Assembly (NCBI GenBank): GCA_016801885.1
Contig: CM028885.1
Coordinates: forward strand, 1,424,955-1,488,954
Direction: 5' to 3'
Length of the DNA stretch: 64,000 bases
Source: Toxotes chatareus
Taxonomy: Eukaryota; Chordata; Actinopteri; Toxotidae
The translations under genes and the position numbers were made by a program. Below the pieces are notes generated by a model. It searched no databases and was not told the origin of the DNA. It worked only from the letters and a program-made list of their open reading frames with translations. Positions 23,633 through 35,040 of the stretch are shown here, one piece after another (within the stretch, counting starts at the first letter, position 1; each line of letters begins with the position of its first letter).

Positions 23633-24490
23633 TTGCCAAACTCTCAGATCTTGGCTGATCTTGACACCCATCTGTCTTATCTGAAGCTTCCTGAGCGGGC
23701 TGATGTTATTAAGCTGATTGAACAGCACCTCGGCCTCTTTTCTGATGTGCCAACCTGCACCAATGTATTTCACCATGACATTGATGTAGGTGATGTTGCT
23801 CCTGTCAAGCAGCACCCATATAGGGTGAATCCAGCTAAGCGCCCGATTCTATGTATAGAAGTGAAGTACATGCTTGAACATGGAATTGCTGAGCTCAGTT
23901 CCAGTGCTTGGAGTTCACCCTGCTTGCTCGTAGACAAGTCTGATGGTTCGCCACATTTTTGCACCGACTTCCGAAAAGTAAATGCTGTAACCAAGCCAGA
24001 TTAATTTCCTCTTCCTCGGCTAGATGACTGTGTTGATCAGGTTGGGTCTGCTTGCTTTGTAACAAAGTTAGACCTCTTAAAAGGTTACTGGCAGGTGCCG
24101 TTGACCCCACGGGCTTCTGAGATCTCTGCCTTTGTCACCCCTGATCATTTTTGTCAGTATAAGGTCATGGTATTTGGCATGCGTAATGCACTTGCAACTT
24201 TCCAGCGGCTGGTTAACAGGGTCCTGGAGGGAGTCGCAGGGTGCGCTGCCTATTTGGATGACCTGGTCATTTACAGTGATAGTTGGGTCCAGCATGTTGC
24301 TCAACTTGAAGAGGTATTCAGGCGACTTGTAGCAGCAGCTTTGACTGTGAATCTTTCTAAGTGTGAGTTTGGTCAGGCCACAGTCTCCTACTTGGGTAAA
24401 GTGGTTGGTTGTGGTGTTGTCAAGCCCATTAAGGCTAAAGTGGAGGCCATTTTGAGGTTCAGTACTCCATCTTCACGCAGGGTACCTTAG
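23633..24490 (+). pseudogene. Ty3/gypsy reverse transcriptase
   Basis: RT blocks in order are SSSAWSSPCLLVDKSDGS, FCTDFRKVNAVT, VTKLDLLKGYWQVPL, VMVFGMRNA and the catalytic AYLDDLVIYS (near 24248-24278). An in-frame TAA at 24002 lies between the second and third blocks. The frame changes again near 24483, before the connection/RNase H part. Confidence 0.93.
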
Positions 24491-24503
24491 AAGGTTTCTC
24501 GGC

Positions 24504-25049
24504 ATGGCTGGCTATTACAGAGGGTTTTGCTGTAATTTTGCCACCATTGCTGCCCCTTTAACCAACCTGCTGAGCCCAAAGGTTCCTTTTGTGTGGGACA
24601 TGAAGTGTCAAATTGCTTTTGAAAATCTCAAAGCACTTTTGACCTATGCACCTGTTCTCTTAGCTCCAGACTTCAACAAGCCCTTCAAATTAGCAGTGGA
24701 TGCTAGTGATGTGGGAGCTGGAGCTGTTCTGTTGCAGGATGGTGCTGATGGGGTGGAACATCCCTTGTGCTACTTCTCTAAGAAGTTTGATGTCCACCAG
24801 AGGTGTTACTTCACGATTGAGAAGGAGGCCTTAGCACTCATTCTGGCCTTGAAGCATTTTGATGTTTATGTTTCAGGTACCTCGCTGTTGGTTTACACCG
24901 ACCATAACCCACTGGTGTTCATCAACAGTATGCGCAGTTCCAATCAGCGACTGATGAGGTGGAGTTTGTTCCTGCAAGGGTATGACCTGAAGTTTTGCCA
25001 CATTCGTGGCCGGGATAATGTCTTGGCGGATGCCCTTTCCAGGTCATAA
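24504..25049 (+). pseudogene. Ty3/gypsy RT thumb/RNase H
   Basis: LGMAGYYRGFC connection sequence is followed by RNase H: AVDASDVGAGAVLLQ with the first Asp, IEKEALALI with the Glu, and YTDHNPLVF with the second Asp. The end is RDNVLADALSRS. The pol frame stops at 25047-25049, about 70 bp before the LTR, so there is no room for integrase downstream. Confidence 0.93.
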
Positions 25050-25117
25050 GTAGTTTTATGTTACATTGTTTATTATTGGGTTGGTTGCCTCTGAGCAACC
25101 ATTTTTAAGAGTGGGGG

Positions 25118-25428
25118 TGTTACAGGCTGTGTACTGGTAGCTGGTGTGTCTCTTTTTCTCTTTTTTTTTCTCTCTTTCAGGTAGACTCCCATGAGGCACC
25201 TGTGATTATCTGCAGGTGTGGGCGGCCTATAAAAACCTGCCACACCTCCCCACTCTCTCTCTCTCTCCCATACCTCCTGCTGCAGATGGCCTAGCAGCAG
25301 GGCCTGCTGCTCACTCCACATTTCTTTCTTTTGTTAACCCCTATTTTTGAGTTAATAAATATAGTAAACTCTGTGTGCTTTTGGTGTACTCGTTGTGTTG
25401 CTTCCCTTTGAGCCAAGGGTTTGTAACA
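25118..25428 (+). repeat. Ty3/gypsy 3' LTR
   Basis: Starts TGTTACA and ends TGTAACA, exact inverted 7-bp ends, preceded by a purine tract AAGAGTGGGGG. Inside are a TATAAAA at about 25228 and an AATAAA near 25354, consistent with LTR promoter and poly(A) signals. No matching 5' LTR is visible in the window. Confidence 0.85.
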
Positions 25429-25469
25429 TACCTCGACTCACACTGGAGTGGGCACATAAATTATCCAAA

Positions 25470-25990
25470 TACAAAAAACAAATAGTCACAGAATATAAAA
25501 TGTAAAATGCTGATATGACATAAAAGAGTTAAAATTACTAAGTGTATAAAGGAATAAGTGACAATAAAAGAGACAGTAAAAGAGTAAAGTGACATAGTGA
25601 TATTGCACTATCAGAGGTAGCAGCTTGTTACAGTCCAGTGAGGAATCCATGGGACGGTGGGGGCGGGGGGGGTACAGGGGAGGGATTATTACAGCCTATA
25701 GATGAAAGTTTATTAATTGTGTGTGAGTCTTCAACAGTCTTATGGCCAGGGGGATGAACCTGTCTTGGTGGGGTCAGAGGAGGCATTGGGCTCTGGTTAG
25801 GCAGCGCATGTGACCAATGTCCCAGATGGAGGGGAGCGGGGACCCAATGATTCTCTCTGCTGTCCTCACCACTCTCTGCCGAGACTTTCAGTCAAAGGAC
25901 TTGAAGGCCCCGAACCAGACAGAGATGCAGCTGGTCAGCAGACTCTCGATGGTGCCTCTGTAGAAGGTAATCAGGATGGGAGGCTGGGAG
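25470..25990 (-). mobile_element. LINE 3' fragment, antisense
   Basis: On the minus strand the end reads through CCTTCTACAGAGGCACCATC (the same FYRGTIES block as at 13139-12684) into A/T-rich 3' UTR-like sequence containing GTAACAAGCTGCTACC. It joins unit B of the serpin duplication at 25998. Confidence 0.65.
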
Positions 25991-27232
25991 GAAGAATCCA
26001 CAAACAAAATATGGTTCAGCTATACACATAATGGACCATCATCTGCTGCATGATTTGACCTTTCAGCTTCCACACAGCATGACAGAGTGAAACCTCAGCT
26101 GAGAATGTCAGGGGTGTATCTGTTTCTAGTTCAGTTTACAACTGATGCTTCACACACAGAAATCTGTGTGTTACAGAAAGGCTCCTGATCACCAGAGAGC
26201 GAGAGGAAAAGTGTGTGTCAGTCAGCAGTCGGTTTCTCATTCAGTGTGTGATGGCAGGATTTCATTATTTGCTTTCTAGCCACTTTGTATAACAGGATGA
26301 ACTTGATTAAGGCCATGCTCATGAATTCTCTAGTGGACAGTCTAAACAGGACATGTTACCGGAGAAACTATGACTGATGTCTGAGTCATCGTTGTTTCAT
26401 CACAAGCTGCGGAAACACAGAGGGTTCAGGAACCCACATGAGAAAGTGAAATCTGAGCTGAGAATGTCGAGGGCGTGTCAGTCTATAAGTCAGTCTACAA
26501 CGGATGCTTCACACAGAAATCTTTGTGTTACAGAGAGACTCCTGATCACCAGAGGACAAGAGGAAATCTGTGTGTCAGTAAGTAGATAATGTTTCTCTTT
26601 CAGTGTGTGATGGCAGGATTTCATTATTTGCTTTGTAGACGCTTTGTATAACAGGAAGAACTTGATTAAGGTGATTCTCATTTTTGAACCCAACATGCTT
26701 CAAAGCTAATGTTTGTTCCATACTGGGTTCAGTTCCGAGTATCCCTGTGCCCAGAGCGAACCTGATCAGGCTCTGACTGCTCTCCACACATGCGGTAGTT
26801 TGACAGCAGCTTTGGATTCTCTTATCTGACTAAATCTTGTGAAGCAACGGCACTGCAGCAGAACCAGGGCCTTTTCCAAGAGCTGAGCAGACTCAGCAGT
26901 CCCAGAGGAAACAACTGCAGTACTGCCAGCCCTCTGTTTCCTCTGAAGCACTGGGCACATTGGGCAAACTGGTGTTAGACTGTGCTCGAACTGTCTCTGT
27001 CACTGTGGCATCAGGAGACAAATGAAGTCCTGCCTGCCATCAGTCCAGTCCATCAGTGTCTCAGGGCAGACTGCATGGACCCCTTACTCCACCCACTGAA
27101 ACGGAGGTCGCATAAATACTAAACAATAAATACTGAGTCCTGTTTTTTAAATAGTCTTACATTGTGTTTGTGTGTTCCAACAATAGATGATTGTAGTGAT
27201 GAATGTATTTCTCTGCTTTCTTTGTAGACACA

Positions 27233-30200
27233 ATGGCATCGTCGTCATCATCATCAGTCCCTCTGTCCAAGGCCAACATCACCTTCTGTCTGGACCTGTT
27301 CCAAAAGCTGAACAATAACAACAAGACAGCAAATATCTTCTTCTCTCCTTTTAGCATCTCTTCAGCCCTGGCTATGGTGACACTGGGGGCCAGGGGCAAC
27401 ACAGCCAAACAGATATCAGAGGTACAGTACACACACACACACGCACACACACCTGTCTGTAGAAATTAAAGCTCAAATCAAGTGTTTATACATCCCTGGC
27501 ATTGCAGGGTGGGCTGATGTTAAGCTTTATAGAAGATGATTAGGGTCACATGTAGAAAAAAAAAAGCCCACAAGTGGCTGTATTGATGGGCAGAACCAGA
27601 AGATGTGACTATAACTGACATAAGATTCACAACACAACACTCCTTCCAGCAGTTTGATCTTTTTTTTTTTTTTTTTTTTTTACAATTATATTAAGCTTGT
27701 TTCACTGGTGTTATTAATTCAATTCAATTCAATTCAATTCAATTTTATTTATATAGCGCCTTCCACAATCAAAATTGTCTCAAAGCGCTTTACAGAGACC
27801 CAGAGCCTGACCCCAGATCAGCACTTAAGGCGACAGTGGCAAGGAAAACTCCCTTTTAACAGGAAGAAACCTTGAGCAGAACCTAGCTCAGATGGGGGAC
27901 CCTCCTGCCGATGGCCGGGCTGGGTGAAAGGAGGAAAAGGAGGAAGATAGGACAGCTAGGAATGGAGGAGAGGGGGAGAAAGACATGCAGCATAATACAG
28001 ACAATGTGGGTCAGTATTTACATTACAGTTAGTGAACAGTTATTGGATAATGTGTGCTCAGCAGATTAGAATTATGAAACAGAGCACGGAGGCAAAAAGC
28101 TGTCATGACTGGTAATTATTTACATTACAGTCTGCAAAGAATATTAATCAAATATTTATCTGTAGCAGAACGGAACATTAAACATGTTAGAAATAGATCA
28201 TTGTAAACAATAAACAGCAGCAGGTGGGTGGAGCCAGGACCATAGGACATGCAGCTCCGTAGATAGCATGATTGTAATTTCCATACATACTCTCTCCAAT
28301 AGGAGATAAAGCCTGTTTGATCTGGGTCTATAATATGCAGGATGATCTTTGACAATCTATCTACTGTAATGCTGCTTAACAGATGTTGGTCTACATTCAG
28401 TAAAGTTATTGGTCTGTAATATCAGTAGGATCCTTATCTTCTTTTTGTGTGACTGTGATTACAGAGCTGCACCAAGTGTTTGCCCACTGACTATGATCTA
28501 AGGCCCAGTTCAATGTTCTTTCTAAGACTGGGATGGGTTTGTTATCAAATTAGCTCCCTGGACATTTACCCTTTTTAATGTCTTTTTTTTTTTCTTCTTT
28601 TTTATAATGTAACTGGCAAAATCATTCATTCATTTTGTTCATCTGTTATCTGCAACAGCTTCATTCCAGATCAATATTCTTTCATTCTATTTTGACTGTT
28701 ATCAGTCCTATAAAGTTGTTTGTAGTTTACTGCAAATACTTACCACTCGTCTTGTTTGTCCACAGTGTCTGAAAACCCAGGACTGTCAGGATGAGGTCCA
28801 CACTGGTTTTGCCCAACTGCTGAGTGAGCTCAACAAGGCTGGTGCTCCGTACGCTCTCAGCGTGGCCAACAGACTGTACGGGGAACAGTCCTGCCAGTTT
28901 ATTGAGGTGCCAGTGATGCCAATGTGTGTTGATGTGCATCTTCATGCATATGTGTGTGTGTGTTCTGACATTATGAATGAGAGGCACAAAGAGGTATTTT
29001 AACATTTTTAAAACAGGTCAGCAAACAGCAAAGCAAAGCAACAATGATTTCTTTTTTTTAAATGAGAAGAGATGATTTAGTGTCAGTGAGTTCATAAATG
29101 TGTTGTTTGTGTGTTCAGGATTTCTTAACACAAACCAGGACTCACTACAACGCAGAGCTGGAGACTGTGGACTTCAAAACCAGCTTTAAGGCAGCCAGAG
29201 TCAAGATCAACAACTGGGTGGAGGAGAAGACAAAGGGTGGATCACACTCAGTAACATACACACTATGGGTTTAGTGCATGACCCCATCAATCCAGCACAG
29301 AATATGTTAAAGAAGCTGCTGTGTTAATGCTGAAAGTGTGTGGGAGTAACTTTCTGTTTTATTAGGTTAAACTCTCCTGTTCACCTGTGTGGTAAATTGA
29401 AGTTAGGAGGCAAAACACAGGCCTGGAAATACAAGAGTTCTTCACTGTTTCTCACTGAGTCTTCATATAACTATGTTCTATGTGTGGATGGAAACATTGC
29501 TGTGGTCTCTGTGACCTTGCTTCTCACTGACACCATCATGTGTTTCAGGTAAAATCAAAGATATAGTGACTGAAGGCGACGTGGACAGCATGACCAGACT
29601 GGTGCTGGTCAATGCCCTGTACTTTAAAGGCTCCTGGGACCAAACGTTCCATAGTGCACGTACTAAAGACGCTGACTTCAAACTGAACAAGGTGAAACTG
29701 CACAAAGAAACACAAAAACAGTCAGTGATGACTCAGGATGTGGTAGCAGGTCTAATGACTGGTACAGTGCAGGTCTCTGGTACAGTGCAAGACAGTGTTT
29801 TGGTGTATTGCTTTAGAAACTACACATAGTTTATGTCTGTGTTGTGGAACTTTTGATTCAACACTTTTAAAAGTTCATGTTTGAAACTTCAAGCTGTATT
29901 TAATCACTTAGAAGCTGCAGGGACAGAAAGACTCAAAATAAACTCATCAGTTTATCATATTAAATCACGTCTGTATGTTGTTATTATTGATTTATTATTT
30001 GATTATTGATTTGTTATCAGAGTTCTTCTTCTGCTCTTTTTCTTCAGAGGAAACTAAGCTGGTGAAGATGATGACCCAGGACGCGTACTTTCCTCTGAGA
30101 TTCATTCCTGAGATCGACTGCCAGGTAATCAAACAACTGATTAATCGGTCATTATTAGCTGTTAAATGATCAGGTAAGAACTCCTCAACATCAACCAATC

Positions 30201-30550
30201 ATCAGTCATCACCCCTGTTCAAAAAGTAATTTCTCTCTCATAGTTTGTTTGTCTTTCTGTCAGCAGAATATTTGCTTAAAATCTGTGATGAGATTTCCAT
30301 CAGATTTCAGCAGCACATCCTGTCACTGTCACAGTGACAGGAACAAAGACTTGAGTGCCCATGAAGGTTGATGGTTTTGCTGGTTGAATGCAATCGTCAT
30401 AAGTCTGACCAGTTTACACATGTGCTGCATGTGTGAAACCTTCTGTTGTTCAGATCCTAGAGATGCCTTACAAAGAGAAGGAGCTCAGCATGCTCATCTT
30501 TCTACCAAAGGAGATCCAGGATGATACAACTGGTCTGGAGAAGGTAGAAA

Positions 30551-30588
<38 letters not shown>

Positions 30589-31195
30589 AAACATGCACTC
30601 TGACAGGACTAGCTGTTGACACTGTATCCTCCTCCCAGCTGGAGCAGCAGCTGACCTATGAGAAATTTGTGGAGTGGACTCGTCCAGACATGATGTCTGA
30701 AGCTAAAGTTGATGTGAGTCTGCCTCGATTCAAGATGGAGGAGACGTATGACCTGAACAATATCCTGAAAAACATGGGCATTGTGGACGCTTTTGATGTT
30801 TTGAAGAGTGACTTCTCTGGTGAGACATATACATGGACCATATCCGATGTTTAAATGTAGTACACTCATAGAAAGGTCCAAATCACAAGGTGGCCTGCAT
30901 ACTGATTATTGTGTATAGATAAACACATGAAGTGCAGTTATTATTCTTTCTCTCTCATGTGACAGGCATGTCAGAGGCCAGAGACCTGTTCCTGTCAAAA
31001 GTCTCCCACAAGGCTTTTGTGGAGGTGAACGAGGAGGGAACTGAGGCTGCTGCAGCCACTACTGTCTTTTTTCAGACTCTCAGTGCCTTTTTATACAGAA
31101 CGTACTTCACTGCAGACCATCCCTTCCTCTTCTTCATCCGACATAACCCCACCATGAGCGTTCTCTTTGCCGGCCGATTCTGCTCCCCTGTGTGA
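27233..31195 (+). CDS. serpinb1l: Clade B serpin, leukocyte elastase inhibitor-like, copy B
   Basis: Coding exons: 27233-27421, 28766-28906, 29119-29236, 29549-29691, 30050-30124, 30454-30543, 30639-30819, 30966-31195, giving 388 residues. It has the same fold landmarks as copy A and only about eight residue differences outside the loop. The loop differs strongly: after the shared hinge EEGTEAAAATTVFFQ it reads TLSAFLYRTY, which predicts P1-P1' Leu-Ser, a chymotrypsin- or elastase-like specificity. Coding exon 5 has lost one G at its start. Splicing at TTCTTCAG (30047) would give a stop after five codons; the next AG two bases on (CAGAG|GAA, exon from 30050) keeps the frame with one residue fewer. 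The gene may therefore be intact or a very young pseudogene. Poly(A) signal AATAAA is at 31472. Confidence 0.85.
27717..28262. mobile_element. Interspersed repeat inserted in serpin B intron 1, copy 1 of 3
   Basis: It begins with five to six AATTC units, then TTTATTTATATAGCGCCTTC, CAAAGCGCTTTACAGAGACC and GGAAAACTCCCTTTTAACAGG, ending near GGACATGCAGCTCC. Copy A has uninterrupted intron (TTATTAAATAGCATG, 17200-17214) at this place, so insertion came after the duplication. The family occurs widely in fish; name and mechanism not assigned. Confidence 0.9.
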
Positions 31196-31649
31196 GCACT
31201 GTGTCCCTTGGAGCAGCGAGACTCAACCAGTGTAGGGTTACATTTAATGTCCAGTAGCTACAGTCAAAGTGTTTAGCATTGAGAATCATTGTTTTTGATG
31301 TATCAAACAAGCTGTTGAGCTGCTGAACAATAACTACAAGGCTTTGAAATGTAGCTTTGAAACTCCCTGCATTAAGCAATTTTGACTGTGCATTTATAGC
31401 TTTGTTACTGCTATTTCTGTGTTGCTGCACACTGGACCAGTGCTTCATGTGAACTGCACCATGATTATGAAAATAAAACATGATTGCAGTCACATCTGAG
31501 TCATTTTTGTTTCATCACATTTCATCCTGTGATCCAGATGTTTTATGCTCCTGTAGACCTATATGCAACGTCCCATTTATTTCTGAAGTCCTTGGAAAAT
31601 CTCTTGTGAATCAGTTGTGTGATTATTTGTATATGAATTGTGTTTGAAG

Positions 31650-31850
31650 ATTTTCAGTCAGGTTTCAGAGGATATCACAGAGCACAAAAACAGAACTGGT
31701 GAACGTTACCAATGATGTTCTTGTTGCCTTAGACCTTGAACTCATCTCTATAGCTGTCCTGCTCAATCTTCAACAAACCATATTTATGGGATGGATTCCA
31801 CTTTGTACATGTTAACAGTAACCCTTAGGCCTGTGGTCTGTCTTTAGGCT
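31650..31850 (+). mobile_element. Decayed LINE RT piece in serpin 3' flank (B)
   Basis: Partner of 20590-20785, with the same broken RT sequence beginning TTTTCAGTCAGGTTTCAGAGG. Confidence 0.6.
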
Positions 31851-32019
31851 TGAGAATCACTGTTACGTTTAAAGTTACATTTAAATTCCCATCCAATATT
31901 TTTCACGAGCACAAATTTTTAAAAAAAATCCTTGAAGTGGAACATGTTACATGTGTCGCAGTTGCTGCCCAGAGTCTGCTGGTTGCAGATGTGCTTGTGA
32001 TGCTGATGATTTGTATTTG

Positions 32020-32327
32020 GGGCAGCATGGTGATGCAGTGGTTAGCACCGTCACCTCACAGGAAGAGGGTTCCAGGTTCAAGTTCCAGTCTGGGCTCTTC
32101 TGAGTTTGCATGTTCTCCCTGTGCCTGCATGGGTTGTCTCCAGGTGCTCCGGCTTCCTCCCACAATCCCAAAAACATGCACATTAGGTTAACTGGTCATT
32201 GCCTCTAGGTTTGAGTGTGTGGTTGTCTGTCTTTGTGTCTCAGCCCTGCGATTGACTGGCGTGTACCCTCCTCTCGCCCATAGCCAGCTGGGCTATGCTC
32301 AGGATCAAGCGGTATAGAAAATGGATG
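32020..32327 (+). mobile_element. SINE-like, tRNA-related element with target-site duplication
   Basis: It begins GGGCAGCATGGTGATGCAGTGG; GTGGTTAGCACCG and GGTTCAAGTTCC resemble pol III A and B boxes, and it ends CGGTATAGAAAATGGATG. It is flanked by a 15-bp direct repeat GATGATTTGTATTTG at 32005-32019 and 32328-32342. The host sequence around it looks like decayed LINE RT (YADD-like). Confidence 0.85.
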
Positions 32328-32389
32328 GATGATTTGTATTTGTTGAAAAAGTCATTGCTTGTGGCTGAGATGGAAAATCACTGTGTGTC

Positions 32390-32700
32390 CTTTGGATGTG
32401 TCAGACAAGCTGTTGAGCTGTTCCACCTCCACATCATAACAGGTACAACTGTACAGGTGCTTTGAAGTTCTTCATGGGAACTGCACCTTGATTTTGAAAG
32501 TTGAACATGGTTCCAGTGAGTCAATGATAAGGTGTGGTACACCTGTACCACCTGTACAACACCTTACCACACCTTAGCTTTAGGAGAGGTCAGTGAGAGT
32601 TTGTGGCCAGTTCTTATTGTGTAATTGCTGAACTTCCATGGGAGAATAATGGTGTCGCTTATAAGCCAGCCTCTCCAGACTTAAAGCACCGTCACTTTCC
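32390..32700. repeat. Serpin-array right edge repeat
   Basis: GTGTCAGACAAGCTGTTGAGCTG resembles the serpin 3' UTR (20238-20262). TCATAACAGGTACA and CTTCATGGGAACTGCACC match the relic tail at 15220-15260. TTTAGGAGAGGTCAGTGAG to AGCACCGTCAC (32580-32692) matches 14121-14275. It marks the distal boundary of the array. Confidence 0.7.
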
Positions 32701-34249
32701 ATGATATAGCAAAGCCATTGTAATAAAGAAATGATTCCAGTTAAAATAAAACTGTTTGAGAAAATTTGTGTTATCTTGAAAAATATATTGTTTAAACCAT
32801 ATAGCATTTTTTCATTATGAGAAACTAAACTTCATTATCATGGCAACAACATTTCAAAGTAAATATAAATATTTCAGAGAACATGAATAAGTATTACACA
32901 TTTCAGAAAACGTCTTAATATGCATCTGCTAAATCTGTGTTGGTGGGAGGAGGAGGTGAGGAAGATCAGTGGTTCTGTTGCTCCCAGCTGATTGTGACTG
33001 GAGAGATTACACTGTGTGATCCGGATGGATTAGTGCTCTCACTGCATTTAGCAGAGCTGCTATACTGCAGAGATGAAGCCAGGCCAGTAATTACACATGT
33101 AGATTTGAAAACATAGTTTCATCAGGAACAGCGGTTGGCACTGTGCTGGATGGATTTTTGGCAGCACACAGCAGATCAAGATACTGTCACCCTGCTGAGC
33201 ACTTTATGGAGCTGTGATAAATTAAAATTCAGTATAAGATTCCTCTGAGATATTGCATACACGTTTTTTAGATGCCTCTTGCTTGTACAGATATTCAGGA
33301 TGTATGCTAATGACTCTAGTAATCCACTGACTTTTCTGCTAGCGCCCCCATGAGTTTGACATTTGTGCTTTTGAGAGAAATATCACACCAGCTGTTAGAT
33401 CGACCACCAGAAAATTTGATACTGGTTTTCATGTTCCCTTTTCAGTTGTGCAAAGTGCAACTGAAAAAAAAACCTGAAAAGTAACTTAAAGGTAAGTCAA
33501 TTTCTGCAAGCAAACATGTCAATTTCAAACTAAAAACAAACTTTTTCTTTTTAGTTATTTAATTCATCATTTTTTTGCATTCTTTTATACACAATTCTGG
33601 TGATATTGATGGTTAATACAGTTCTTGAAATTAATACAGTTTTAATGTGCAATAAAGGCATTTATGAAACTTGTACTCTGAGTTTGTTGATGTTTTTTTT
33701 TTTTCATATCTGTTATACACACTATTGTAATCATCCAAGATCACACTGATAGAGGTTTTTGACAGAATTTGTAATTAATTACAAACCTATTTCTGGATAT
33801 AACCTGAACTATCACTACATCGTGATGGACAGTTTTACTGGCGTACATTAATGCAACACATTACACAGTAACACAAACCACTGAAACAAAACAAACATTG
33901 TTACATTAACGCAGGGGTTAACACTGGTTACCAGCACAGTGGCTGAGGGAATGAGTCCATTGGAAGCTGGTGAAGTGCTGATGAAGGGGGGAGGTCTGAG
34001 CTAAAACTTTAAATATCCAGGTGGGTCCCCTGAACATCCAGTGGTTCCTCCACTAAACATGGTTAAGATGCTTTTAGCTTATATGCTCACATGTGAACCC
34101 ATAAATCTGTCTGTAATGGCTTGTTATAAAATTGTACTGCACTTCATAAGTTTTATTCTTTACACTGCCTTTGTAATTCTTTTCTTAATTTTTTCAAATT
34201 CAATTTATAAATTTTAATTACTGTACTTCTGTTTTAATCTTATTGTTTG

Positions 34250-34335
34250 AGTCTGTTCCTGCTCTGATATTCCTTTGCACTGTGTAAAGCACTTTGAATT
34301 TCCTTGTAAATGAAATGGGTTATATAAATAAGTTT
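34250..34335 (+). repeat. L2-like LINE 3' tail
   Basis: Short match by eye to the conserved end of fish L2/Maui-type LINEs (GTAAAGCACTTTGAA ... TATATAAATAA). No coding part remains. Confidence 0.5.
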
Positions 34336-34764
34336 TTGTCTTGCTGTGGAAAATCTTTGTCCTGGCTTATAACAGAGACAGAGGGAAGAAGTGTGACCCA
34401 TCCACAATGAGAAATTTCACAGAGAACTAGTCACCACGGGAGATGACGGAACGAACTGGCGAGGGTGGACCGGGAGGATGGAGTAGGGAGGGGCCGCCCA
34501 GGAATCCACTACCTGAAAACACACCCACCTGGACATAGGAAAAGAGAGAAAGAGAGAGAAAACAAAAGCAACAAAACCCCCAGAGGCGAACTACAAGAAA
34601 AATGACTGTAAGACTATTGTTAATCTACATCTTCTGACGACATATGTTTTTCAACAGCTGTATTTTTAACACAGGAGCGCTTTTATTCCAGCAGGTGGTG
34701 CTAGAAGGCTTACAATGGTCTCCTCTTCAATTCAGAAGCCAAACAGCAGTGGCTTTTTCTTTTC

Positions 34765-34768
<4 letters not shown>

Positions 34769-34804
<36 letters not shown>

Positions 34805-34826
34805 ACTACTAGTAGTAGTAGTAGTT
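34769..34826. repeat. (TG)n plus TAC/TAG palindromic triplets
   Basis: A run of about 16 TG, then TACTACTACTAGTAGTAGTA (34801-34820), an exact 20-bp palindrome made of complementary triplets. Confidence 0.9.
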
Positions 34827-35040
34827 TGTTTTGTTTTTGTTTGTTTTTGCATGGCAGGGTGGTGCCCACCTCCTGTTAGCAGTGGGTGATTTACAGATTT
34901 AGGTACTGAGGGTGGTATGTGGAAGGAGAGCTAAGGGATGCTGATAATCAAAATTTAAACAAGACAAATTAAAAACACAATATAATATAATATAGTCTGG
35001 TTTGAAACCAAAAGCAGCACGACAGGAACGGTTTGTTTTT

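Larger units (their letters stand above)
21866..25428 (+). mobile_element. Rearranged Ty3/gypsy retrotransposon with integrase before RT (Gmr1-like)
   Basis: From left to right: an inverted copy of part of integrase (21866-22189), the end of protease and linker, integrase, reverse transcriptase, RNase H, a purine-rich tract and a 3' LTR. Gag and the 5' LTR are not visible. Most Ty3/gypsy elements place integrase after RNase H; the order here is the one described for the Gmr1 group of deuterostome elements. Two in-frame stops and at least two frameshifts in pol show it is defective. No envelope gene is seen. Confidence 0.85.
25998..31915 (+). repeat. Segmental duplication unit B (serpin)
   Basis: Partner of 15483-20785. 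It retains the doubled leader-exon region (26085-26700), all eight coding exons, introns, 3' UTR and the LINE-derived 3' flank. It also includes the tail at 31850-31915, which in the A neighbourhood is found only at 21720-21786. Confidence 0.95.
32701..35030. other. Intergenic DNA between serpin array and vps13d
   Basis: Mostly A/T-rich with no recognisable gene. A LINE/L2-like 3' tail (CTGTGTAAAGCACTTTGAA with AAATGGGTTATATAAATAA) lies at about 34250-34335. A (TG)n microsatellite is at 34769-34801, followed at once by a (TAC)3/(TAG)4 trinucleotide palindrome. A G-rich purine segment lies at 34440-34560. Confidence 0.6.

Noticed and set aside
27715..27745. AATTC repeats as a possible CRISPR-like array
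   Set aside because: Pure tandem pentamers with no spacers at the start of a dispersed repeat in an animal genome.
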